Positions 22,841-29,447 of a stretch of DNA of 33,703 nucleotides are shown here, piece after piece (the stretch's first letter is position 1; each line of letters opens with the position of its first letter). Both the position numbers and the translations under genes were made by a program. Source of the DNA: CALGFI01 sp036374435 (lineage in GTDB: Bacteria > Actinomycetota > UBA4738 > HRBIN12). The stretch lies in assembly GCA_036374435.1 (NCBI GenBank), contig DASUTU010000013.1, positions 1 to 33,703 of the forward strand, written 5' to 3'. A model generated the notes under the pieces. The model saw only the letters and a list, made by a program, of their open reading frames with translations, was not told the origin of the DNA and searched no databases.

Positions 22841-22869
22841 ATTGTGACGGCGACCCAGAGTCGCGACAA
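22841..22869 (-). promoter_or_regulatory. Candidate promoter for the orphan gene
   Basis: On the minus strand TTGTCG (22869-22864), 17 bp, then CACAAT (22846-22841); each hexamer matches 4 of 6 consensus bases. It would give a leader of about 80 nt carrying the hairpin. Confidence 0.35.
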
Positions 22870-23163
22870 TCGGTCAACTGCCCTACGGCTCAGTGGCGGG
22901 AGCGACCCGCGATGGTTTCGTCAGAGGAGGCCTGCTGCCCGTACTGGACGTTCGTCCATCGCGTTGAGCGTTGCGCGTCGTTCGACCGTACTCATCGATC
23001 CCCTGTGTCTGTCTCTCTGACGTCTCGACCTTGAGCGCCGCCGCCGCGCACACGAGCGCGAGAGGTTCTCCCAGACCGCTTCGGCGTCACCCTTGTGCCC
23101 CCGGGTCACGGCCTTCGCCGTTCCGCGATAGCGTCAAGGATGGACGTACGGAAGGAGGGCCTC
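22870..23163. other. Gene-free stretch
   Basis: I see no convincing coding frame here. The DNA is somewhat less GC-rich in places (for example 22985-23030) and precedes the GGAGGG of the small helical-protein gene at 23164. Confidence 0.5.
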
Positions 23164-23469
23164 ATGCCCGGCCTCATGGACAAGGTCAAGCAGGCGGCGG
23201 GCGGCGTCGCCGACGCGACGAAGAAGGGGGCTGCGACAGCCCAGACGAAGGCGAAGATCCACGGCCTGCGCAACAAGGCCGACGAGGGCGCGCAGAAGCT
23301 CGGCTACCTGGTGTACCGGGAGCGGACCGGCGGCGAGGCCGCCGGCGCCGAGGCCGACGAGCTCGTGAAGCAGATCACGGAACTCGAGGCCCAGATCGCA
23401 GAGCTCCAAGCTGAGCCCGAGGCAGATGGCGAGGCGGAGGCGGGGCAGCAGGAGGCCCCCGCCGAGTAA
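23164..23469 (+). CDS. Small helical, Ala/Glu-rich protein
   Basis: A protein of 101 residues from ATG 23164, with AAGGAGGG just upstream. The start MPGLMDKVKQAAGGVADATK is followed by KIHGLRNKADEGAQKLGYLV (about 38-57) and a coiled-coil-like segment DELVKQITELEAQIAELQAE (about 70-89), then an acidic Glu/Ala tail. Amphipathic MD-K-[VL]-K-x-x-A starts with a KxxxGxxxY helix are common in small actinobacterial proteins of unknown role, sometimes membrane-surface or stress-associated. There are no cysteines and no membrane helix. It is separated by 88 bp from the ABC operon and may be transcribed alone. Confidence 0.75.
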   Translation: MPGLMDKVKQAAGGVADATKKGAATAQTKAKIHGLRNKADEGAQKLGYLVYRERTGGEAAGAEADELVKQITELEAQIAELQAEPEADGEAEAGQQEAPAE

Positions 23470-23557
23470 CCGAGCGGCAGGGCGGTCGCTCTTCCGGGAG
23501 TTCGGCGCGGGAGGCCGTGAGTCCCACGCTCGCACGGAGGAGACGCCGCCAGGTAGC

Positions 23558-24499
23558 ATGGCGCGGCTCTCCACCATGGCCGACGACCTGCTGCTGCGCG
23601 CAGAGGGACTCTCCTTCCGGTACCCGAGCGGCACCCTCGCGCTCGAGGAGCTGACCGTCGACGTCCCTCGCGGCTCCGTCGGGCTGGTCGGCGCCAACGG
23701 AGCGGGCAAGACGACGCTTCTTCGACTGGCGCTGGGCCAGCTCCGGCCCACCGCCGGTACGATCGAGGTCGTGGGGCGGAAGGTGGCCGACGATCCGATC
23801 GGCGTGCGCGCCCATATCGGCTTCATGCCCGAGCACGACTGCCTTCCACCCGACCAGACCGCCGCCGACGTCGTCGCCTCGCTCGGCGAGCTGGGCGGGC
23901 TGCCGCCCCGCGCCGCCCGCCAGCGCGCCTCCGAGGTGCTCGACCTGGTCGGCCTGGACGAGGCTCGCTTCCGGCCGATCGGCGGCTTCTCGACGGGCAT
24001 GCGCCAACGCACCAAGCTGGCCCAGGCCATCGTCGGCGACCCGCAGGTAGTGCTCCTCGACGAGCCCACCGCTGGCCTCGACCCGATCGGCCGCGAGGAG
24101 ATGCTCACCCTCGTCGGCCGGTTCGCCGGCTTCGGGATCTCCACCCTCGTCGCCACCCACCTGCTCGACGACGTCCAGCGGGTGTGTAACCACGTGGTGA
24201 TGATCGACGGCGGCAAGCTGCGCCACGCTTCCGCCACCCAGGCCCTCCTGTACCGCACCGGCACCCTCCGGGTCGAGGTGCACGAGGGCGCCATGCGGCT
24301 CGCCGATCTCCTCGGTGGCGCCGGCGTCGCCGTCGACCTCGTGGACGACGTCACGCTCGACGTGCGGGTCGAGGGCGACGACGACGGGCGCGTGCTCGAC
24401 CTCGTCCGCGACGGCGCCGACGACCTCGGCCTCGCCCTGCACGCGATGACCACTCGGCGCACGTCCCTCGACGAGTTGTTCCTGGACGAGTCGGCGTGA
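23558..24499 (+). CDS. ABC transporter ATP-binding protein (exporter type)
   Basis: A 313-residue ATPase from ATG 23558; an internal ATG at 23576 is an equally possible start. Walker A is GANGAGKTT (45-53), the Q-loop region reads HIGFMPEHDCLPPDQ, the signature is FSTGMRQRTKLAQA, Walker B is VVLLDEPTAGLDP and the switch histidine is in ATHLLDD. The C-terminal about 90 residues form an accessory domain ending DELFLDE, as in ABC-2 exporters. It energises the permease encoded immediately after it (GTGA overlap). The exported substrate is not evident. Confidence 0.92.
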   Translation: MARLSTMADDLLLRAEGLSFRYPSGTLALEELTVDVPRGSVGLVGANGAGKTTLLRLALGQLRPTAGTIEVVGRKVADDPIGVRAHIGFMPEHDCLPPDQTAADVVASLGELGGLPPRAARQRASEVLDLVGLDEARFRPIGGFSTGMRQRTKLAQAIVGDPQVVLLDEPTAGLDPIGREEMLTLVGRFAGFGISTLVATHLLDDVQRVCNHVVMIDGGKLRHASATQALLYRTGTLRVEVHEGAMRLADLLGGAGVAVDLVDDVTLDVRVEGDDDGRVLDLVRDGADDLGLALHAMTTRRTSLDELFLDESA

Positions 24500-25413
24500 G
24501 CGCGCGCACGTTGCCCGGCGGCGCCGTCTACGACCGGGGCTATCGGCCCTACGAAGGCGAGCGCGGGGGCCGGAGCGCGGCTCGCGCCGCCCTCGTGCGG
24601 CTCTCGGTCCGCCGCGCCCTCGGGCTCCGCCGGTCGTGGCGCCAGAAGGTCCTGCCGTGGTCGTTGCTCGGGATCGCGACGATCCCGGCCGTCATCAACG
24701 TCGGCGTGAAGTACATCACCCGGAACACCCCCGCCTCCGACATCGACCTCATCACGTTCCACGACTACGTTGGGGTGTCGACCACGCTCCTGCTCTTCAT
24801 CGCCGTGACGGCGCCGGACCTGGTGTGTCCCGACCGGCGCAACCGCGTCCTGCCGCTGGTCTTCGCGCGCCCGCTCACGGGCAACGACTACGTGCTCGCC
24901 AAGGTCGGGGCGCTCACCGCGATCCTGTTCGGGTTCGGCTTCCTGCCCCAGGTCGTGCTGTTCGTCGGCCAGATGCTCGTCGTCGAGGAGGGCGCGCTCG
25001 ACTTCCTCACGGAGAACGCCGAGGTGTTGTGGCAGGTCCCGGTGGCCGTCGCGCTGTTCTCGCTGTACTGGGCGACGCTCGCTCTGGCGCTGTCGGCCAC
25101 GACCACCCGCCGGATCGTCGGCGGCGTCGCCCTGCTCGCGACCGTCTTCGTCACGGCGACGGTGTCGTCGATCCTCGTCGTCGCCGGCGGCGAGAACGTC
25201 GAGAACCTCTTCGAGGAGGGCAACCTGTGGGGACTCCTCAACGTGCTGGAGATCCCGCTCCGCATCACCGACCTCGTGTTCCTCGGCCACGTGGACCCCG
25301 CCTCGCTCGTCGGCGGTGTCGAGGGAGCCGGCCTCGGCGTGATCGCCGTGTACGTCGCGGTCGTCGTCGGCTCCCTGGGCTACCTCGTGTACCGGTACCG
25401 GGAAGCGCGGTGA
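24496..25413 (+). CDS. ABC-2 type permease
   Basis: A 305-residue membrane protein from a GTG overlapping the ATPase stop. It starts with the motif AVYDRGYRPYEGER, common at the N-terminus of this permease group. About six hydrophobic segments follow: LPWSLLGIATIPAVINVGV, then around TTLLLFIAVTAPDLV, ALTAILFGFGFLPQVVLFVG, VPVAVALFSLYWATLALALS, GGVALLATVFVTATVSSILV, and IAVYVAVVVGSLGYLVYRY at the end. The loop PDRRNRVLPLVFARPLTGNDYV matches the typical ABC-2 stretch after the second segment. It forms a transporter with the preceding ATPase and overlaps the next ATPase gene (GTGA). Confidence 0.88.
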   Translation: MSARTLPGGAVYDRGYRPYEGERGGRSAARAALVRLSVRRALGLRRSWRQKVLPWSLLGIATIPAVINVGVKYITRNTPASDIDLITFHDYVGVSTTLLLFIAVTAPDLVCPDRRNRVLPLVFARPLTGNDYVLAKVGALTAILFGFGFLPQVVLFVGQMLVVEEGALDFLTENAEVLWQVPVAVALFSLYWATLALALSATTTRRIVGGVALLATVFVTATVSSILVVAGGENVENLFEEGNLWGLLNVLEIPLRITDLVFLGHVDPASLVGGVEGAGLGVIAVYVAVVVGSLGYLVYRYREAR

Positions 25414-26369
25414 ACGCCCTGCCCGCCCCCCCGCCGATGCAGGGGGATCCCGCGTTCGCCGAGCGGGCCACGGTCGTGCTGGACGGCGCGTCGGTGTGGT
25501 TCGGCCCCAAGGTGGCGCTGTCCGATGTGTCCTGCTCGTTCGGCCCCGGCGTGACGGGCCTGCTCGGCCCGAACGGCGCGGGCAAGACGACGCTCATGCG
25601 GTCCATCTGCGGGATGCTGCCGCTCAACGCGGGCACCGTCCGCGTGGATGGGCTCGACCCCCGCGTGCAGCGCGAGGCCCAGCGGGCGATCGCGCTCGTG
25701 CCGGAAGAGGACGCCGACCCGGGCGTTCTCTCGGCCCGGCAGCTCGTCCGCTACGCCGCCGCCCTGCACGGGGTGCGGGACCGCGCCGCGCCCGAGCGCG
25801 CACTGTCGACCGTCGACCTCCTCGACGTGGCCGATCGCCGCGTGAACGGCTTCAGCAAAGGGATGCGTCAGCGGGCGAAGGTGGCCGCCGCCCTCGTGAG
25901 CGACCCCACCGTCCTCGTGCTCGACGAGCCCCTGAACGGGGCCGACCCCGTCCAGCGCAAGGCGCTCATCGAGCTCTTCCACCGCCTGGGCGACGAGGGC
26001 CGCACGGTGATCGTCAGCTCGCACATCCTCCACGAGGTGGAGCGCCTGGCCCGGCGCCAGATCGTGCTCGTGCGCGGCCGACTCGCCGCGGCCGGAGACC
26101 ACCACGCGATCCGGAGCGCGATCGCCGACCGCCCCCGGCAGGTGCTCCTGCGGTCGTCGGATCCTCGCCTGCTCGCCACCGCCCTCGTCGCCGTCGAGGC
26201 GGTGAGCGGCGTCGGCATCGACGGCGGCGACGTCGTCGTGTCGTCGCCGCGCGCCCTCGACCTCGCTCTGGCGCTGCCGGGTGTCGCCCGTCGGGCCGGC
26301 GTGCGCCTCGTCGAGGTGCGGCCACTGGACGACTCGCTGGAGTCGGCGTTCCGGGAGCTCGTCCGGTGA
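25410..26369 (+). CDS. ABC transporter ATP-binding protein, second of the operon
   Basis: A 319-residue ATPase from GTG 25410. Walker A is GPNGAGKTT, the Q-loop region IALVPEEDADPGVLS, the signature FSKGMRQRAKVAAAL, Walker B VLVLDEPLNGADP and the switch SSHILHEVERL. The D-loop reads NGADP where TAGLDP is usual. The sequence is clearly different from the first ATPase, so this is not a recent duplication. The C-terminal accessory part ends LDDSLESAFRELVR, as in many exporters. It overlaps genes on both sides by 4 bp. Confidence 0.92.
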   Translation: MNALPAPPPMQGDPAFAERATVVLDGASVWFGPKVALSDVSCSFGPGVTGLLGPNGAGKTTLMRSICGMLPLNAGTVRVDGLDPRVQREAQRAIALVPEEDADPGVLSARQLVRYAAALHGVRDRAAPERALSTVDLLDVADRRVNGFSKGMRQRAKVAAALVSDPTVLVLDEPLNGADPVQRKALIELFHRLGDEGRTVIVSSHILHEVERLARRQIVLVRGRLAAAGDHHAIRSAIADRPRQVLLRSSDPRLLATALVAVEAVSGVGIDGGDVVVSSPRALDLALALPGVARRAGVRLVEVRPLDDSLESAFRELVR

Positions 26370-27124
26370 CGGCGACCGCCGCCGAGCGTGCGCTCCCCCG
26401 GCCGTTCGTCGCCGCGTTCGCGTACACGCTGCGGATCTGCGTGCCCCCCAGGCGTGCGGCCCTGCTCGCCCTGCCCTGCGCCGGCGCCCTGCTGTTCGGG
26501 CTCCTCGCGCACGCGATCGACGACCCGACAGCCGCGGGCCGGTTCAACACGGTCAGCGGGGCGCTGTTCGGACTCGTTCTGCCCCTCGCGTGTCTGGTCG
26601 TCGGCGACGCCGTGCTGGGTGCCGAGGTGCGGACCGGGGCGTTCGGCCTCACGTGGCGGTCGCCCGTGCCGTTCCCAACGATCGTCCTGGCCCGATGGTC
26701 GGCCGGCTGGCTCGTGGCCGCCACCGCACTGACGCCCGCGCTGGCGCTGTCGGCGGCCATCGCCGGCGCGCCCGACGCGATCGGCCCGATGGCCCTCGCG
26801 TCGGTCGCCGGGACCGCCGCCTATATCGCGCTGTTCGTGTTCATCGGCGCCGCCGTCCGCCGGGCGGCGTGGTGGTCGCTCGGGATCGTTCTGCTCGGCG
26901 AACGTCTCCTCGGCGCGGTGCTGGCCGGGATCGCGCAGCTCTCTCCGCAGTGGCTCGCCACGATGGTGTACGCAGGACTCGTTCCGGATTCCGGCTCGCT
27001 GGAGCGGGAGGGGATGCCCACGGGTGTCGCCGCGGTCGTCCGCCTCGTCCTGCTCACGGTCGTGTTCGTCGCACTCGCGATCTGGCGGATTCGCCGGCTC
27101 CGGCTCACGAGCAGAGACGAGTAG
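26366..27124 (+). CDS. ABC-2 type permease, second of the operon
   Basis: A 252-residue membrane protein from a GTG overlapping the ATPase stop. Hydrophobic segments include AALLALPCAGALLFGLLAHA, SGALFGLVLPLACLVVGDAV, WLVAATALTPALALSAAIAG, ASVAGTAAYIALFVFIGAAV, and VVRLVLLTVVFVALAIWRI near the end, giving about six helices. The segment LGAEVRTGAFGLTWRSPVPF resembles the ABC-2 loop after helix two. It closes a four-gene telescoped unit, suggesting that two ATPases and two permeases form either one heterotetrameric exporter or two related exporters. Confidence 0.85.
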   Translation: MTATAAERALPRPFVAAFAYTLRICVPPRRAALLALPCAGALLFGLLAHAIDDPTAAGRFNTVSGALFGLVLPLACLVVGDAVLGAEVRTGAFGLTWRSPVPFPTIVLARWSAGWLVAATALTPALALSAAIAGAPDAIGPMALASVAGTAAYIALFVFIGAAVRRAAWWSLGIVLLGERLLGAVLAGIAQLSPQWLATMVYAGLVPDSGSLEREGMPTGVAAVVRLVLLTVVFVALAIWRIRRLRLTSRDE

Positions 27125-27173
27125 CCCAAATGCTCCGCCACATCTCCCAACGCCCGACCGGGATCCCTTCACG

Positions 27174-27519
27174 ATGTCCTCGCGAGGCGACCGGATCCAG
27201 TCCCCGCCTCGGCCCCCCGGGGGGCTGATCCCGCCGCCTGAGGGCGGTCCAGCGGGACGGCTCGAGCGCGCGATGATCAGCCTGACTGCCGCCGTCGGGG
27301 CTACCTTCGCGGCGCTCGTCCTCGAATTCGCGCTGGGGCGCGCCAGCTACTACCGTTCCGGCCGGCCGGCGCTTCGAGGGACGCGTTGGCCCGTCCTGGG
27401 GAGGCCCCAGCCCTGTCGGCGCAACACTCGTTCATTGGCTCGTGGCGGTGGTGAGCATCGTGGTCGCCTACGTCGTGATTCTGGCGATGGAGCGTCTGGC
27501 CCGATGGCGCAGCAACTGA
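27174..27519 (+). pseudogene. Two-helix membrane protein gene with one frame break
   Basis: From ATG 27174 one frame encodes a Pro-rich start, then ISLTAAVGATFAALVLEFAL (a membrane helix) and GRASYYRSG. After a CCGGCCGGCCGG run near 27358-27370, the sense continues in the next frame: RRFEGRVGPSWGGPSPVGAT, LVHWLVAVVSIVVAYVVIL (second helix), and AMERLARWRSN before TGA at 27519. Joined by one shift it is a natural two-helix protein of about 115 residues. Slippage in the GGCC run, in the cell or in sequencing, would explain the break. The product is unknown. Confidence 0.5.
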
Positions 27520-27547
27520 GTCGTTCGCGCAGTACGTCGAGGCGGGC

Positions 27548-27567
27548 GAGCCCTCGGGCTCTATATC
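27548..27567 (+). promoter_or_regulatory. Hairpin and TATATC element before tRNA-Arg
   Basis: GAGCCC (27548-27553) and GGGCTC (27556-27561) form an inverted repeat followed at once by TATATC (27562-27567), placed about 24 bp before the tRNA. The latter is a plausible -10 for the tRNA, and the hairpin could end upstream transcription. No good -35 is visible. Confidence 0.3.
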
Positions 27568-27590
27568 CTTCCAAGTAGGCTGTCGGTTCC

Positions 27591-27662
27591 GCCCCCGTAG
27601 CTCAGTGGAGAGAGCAGCGGTTTCCTAAACCGCGTGCGGAGGTTCGATTCCTCCCGGGGGCA
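27591..27662 (+). tRNA. tRNA-Arg (anticodon CCT)
   Basis: A 72-nt cloverleaf: acceptor GCCCCCG/CGGGGGC, D-arm GCTC/GAGC, anticodon stem GCGGT/ACCGC with loop TTCCTAA (anticodon CCT), T-arm GGAGG-TTCGATT-CCTCC and discriminator A. The CCA end is not encoded. Its 3' portion from the anticodon loop on is duplicated at 32578-32617, marking use as an integration site. Confidence 0.97.
27622..27661 (+). repeat. att-like direct repeat, left copy (within tRNA-Arg)
   Basis: A 40-bp sequence covering the anticodon loop to the end of the acceptor stem is identical to 32578-32617. This is the usual core used by tRNA-targeting tyrosine recombinases. The tRNA here is complete, so the integrating element restored it. 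Confidence 0.92.
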
Positions 27663-27711
27663 CAGCTAAAACCGCAGGTCACGGGCCACCTCGGGGTCCG
27701 AAGAGGGACGA

Positions 27712-28005
27712 TCAGGTCGCCCGTGGCCCCGCATTGGTCCCGCGGCGGACACGGAGTCGTCCAGCCGGTCCTCGATCCTGCTGTCGCTCTCGTGTCGACC
27801 GAGACCCCTTCGCCACACGACGGTCCAGAGCGTGGATGGCGCGCCTCGCGGGAGGGCGGGTGCTGGCCCGATCCCGGCGCGGACGGGCCGATCTCTGCCG
27901 CGCCGTGGCGGTGGGGTGCGACAGGCATCGCCGTCTAGCGGCTCCTCGACCCGTTCGGTGAGGCGGCCGTCGAGCTGTTCGTGAAGCAGGTGTGCCGCCC
28001 AGGCT
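27712..28005 (-). pseudogene. Decayed C-terminal end of a tyrosine recombinase
   Basis: The minus strand reads AAHLLHEQLDGRLTERVEEP followed by LDGDACR in one frame (about 28000-27920). This resembles the stretch after the catalytic tyrosine of actinobacterial integrases (usually TYAHLL...LD). Another frame ends RRGTNAGPRAT before a stop at 27712, also like integrase C-termini. The tyrosine itself is lost (LGG-AH where LGTYAH is expected), and frames change. The position directly beside the tRNA att site, pointing toward it, is where such a gene normally sits. The match is short, so this is a moderate call. Confidence 0.4.
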
Positions 28006-28128
28006 CCGGGCTGTATCCCACGCCGACGCCCCGGCAGCCATCGAGCGCCGAGCGGATCGAGGAACCGAGCCGGGCACCCAGCTCCGGGGTGTCGCACGCG
28101 CCGCGGCGCCATCCTAGGCTTGCCCACG

Positions 28129-28754
28129 ATGGAGACGACGCCAACCAGCCGCTGCATGCGGTGCGGGACCCCGGGAGCACGCGTCCATCTGGACAACGAG
28201 CTGCTCTGCGACCGCTGCGTCGACCGGAGGATGTCGGAGGTGACGGGCCTGCCGATCCTGCCCGACCCGCCCCGGACGAGGCGTTCACCGCGCCCACGGA
28301 GAGGTCGTGCAGGTTCGCTACCGCATATGGCGTGCGCGACCGGGATCGTCGCCGAGGCCGAAGACGCCGAGCGTGGGCCCGGAGAGGGCTACCACTTCAA
28401 GGTCATAGGCCAACACGACTCGCGTGTCGACCACCTGCTCGAGGCACTCCGGGCGCGGATCCGGCGCTCGCTCTCGCACCCGTCGCTGGAGCCGCACCCG
28501 ACAGCGGGGGTTGGATCGCCCGGGGCGACACCGTGGAAGGCCGCATGGAGTGGAACGAGTCCGGGCTTCCCTACGACGTCGTGGTCGACGGGCGCAGACT
28601 GATATGGGAGGAGTTCGGGCGCGTCCTGGAACCGTTCGAAGGGTGGCCGTTCACCCCGCACTTCGACGACGCCCCGCTGATCGATCCCGGGATGCAAGAG
28701 GGGACGGGAACGGTGATCCCCCTGGCGGGTCGGGGCGAGATCGGGAGGAACGAC
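28129..28754 (+). pseudogene. Zinc-ribbon protein gene with about three frame breaks
   Basis: From ATG 28129 the first frame encodes a zinc ribbon (SRCMRCG, then LCDRCVDRRMSEVTGLPILP). The sense then passes through a second frame (GEVVQVRYRIWRA, about 28290-28335) and back to the first (TGIVAEAEDAERGPGEGYHF, then VDHLLEALRARIRRSLSHPS). It ends in the third (GRMEWNESGLPYDVVVDGRR, LIWEEFGRVLEPFEGWPF, to about 28670). Joined, they give one continuous protein of a type I associate with actinobacterial CxxC...CxxC hypothetical proteins having a YDVVVDGRxxxWEEFGRxLEPYEGW C-terminus. In the last frame there is no stop before the next gene. It is probably dead, or the sequence has indel errors. Confidence 0.6.
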
Positions 28755-29411
28755 ATGGCGCCGAATGAGCATCGCGAGGAGACGGAGCGGGAGCTCGAGG
28801 ACGACGAGGAGTTCCTGGCAGCCTGGGACCAGACCGAGGCGGCCGCCGTCGACCTGTTGCGGAAGGCGCTGCCCGAGGTTGCCCGGGAGAGCCTTCCCGC
28901 CGAAGCCTTGCGGCAGGCCGCCGAGCGCCTTCGGCCCGGCATGGTGAGCCGGTCGTGGCCGTACGAACACATGCGCCGGGCTGCAGGGTGGACGTCGGAG
29001 ACCCTGCCGAGCGACGACCTCGAGTTGTGGCTCGGGGCGGCGGGAGGACTCGTCTCGCCCCGCGAGGAGACGGGGCTCGACGTTGAAGAGGAATCCGTCG
29101 TGATGGCCCTGGAGCACGCCGACTGGCTGGGCGCGGTGGTGGGCCTGGTTCGGTCCGGAGCGGGAGCCTCCGCCGAACCTGAGGCACTGGTCGGCTACAT
29201 CGACGCCTGCCCGGAGATCGACGGCGCCGTGGATCCCGACGACGCGAGCCTGGTCGAGATGGCGTTCGAGCTCGTTCTCCCCGCCTGGGAGGCAGCGGGC
29301 GCGGTCGACGAGGGTCGTCGCCTCACCCCTCTCGGCTCGTGGGGCCTTCCCCGCGCCCTCGCGTGGGCATGGAGCGGCGTCTTCGACCGCGGCGCGGACG
29401 AGCGGAGCTGA
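28755..29411 (+). CDS. 218-aa hypothetical protein, acidic and helical
   Basis: Start ATG 28755 follows GGGAGG by six bases. The protein opens with an acidic helix (REETERELEDDEEFLAAWDQ). The middle contains LLRKALPEVARESLPAEALR and DDLELWLGAAGGLVSPREE. The C-terminal third reads LEHADWLGAVVGLVRSGAGA, then VEMAFELVLPAWEAAGAVDE and RRLTPLGSWGLPRALAWAW. That last segment, a helix pair followed by LTPLGxWGLPRAL, resembles the end of some winged-helix or plasmid-borne hypothetical proteins in actinobacteria. I cannot assign a function. The frame is open to the preceding broken gene, so the two may once have been one unit. It is cargo of the tRNA island, 36 bp before the SWIM gene. Confidence 0.7.
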   Translation: MAPNEHREETERELEDDEEFLAAWDQTEAAAVDLLRKALPEVARESLPAEALRQAAERLRPGMVSRSWPYEHMRRAAGWTSETLPSDDLELWLGAAGGLVSPREETGLDVEEESVVMALEHADWLGAVVGLVRSGAGASAEPEALVGYIDACPEIDGAVDPDDASLVEMAFELVLPAWEAAGAVDEGRRLTPLGSWGLPRALAWAWSGVFDRGADERS

Positions 29412-29447
29412 CACCGGTTGTCCGCCGGCCCGTAGAGTCTCGGAGGC

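Noticed and set aside
22402..22869. 155-codon minus-strand frame in the gene-poor region
   Set aside because: Overlaps the better supported 69-residue frame, has no ribosome-binding site and no family-like sequence.
23471..23490. GAGCG...CGCTC inverted repeat after the small helical-protein gene
   Set aside because: Only 5-bp arms with a 10-base loop and no T-run; too weak for a terminator.
23134..25290. 718-codon minus-strand frame across the ABC operon
   Set aside because: Shadow of the ABC genes, which carry complete Walker and signature motifs on the plus strand.
27602..27928. Minus-strand frame reading through tRNA-Arg
   Set aside because: It translates a tRNA gene, which gives a well-known type of false protein. 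A similar false frame crosses the right att copy near 32581-32640.
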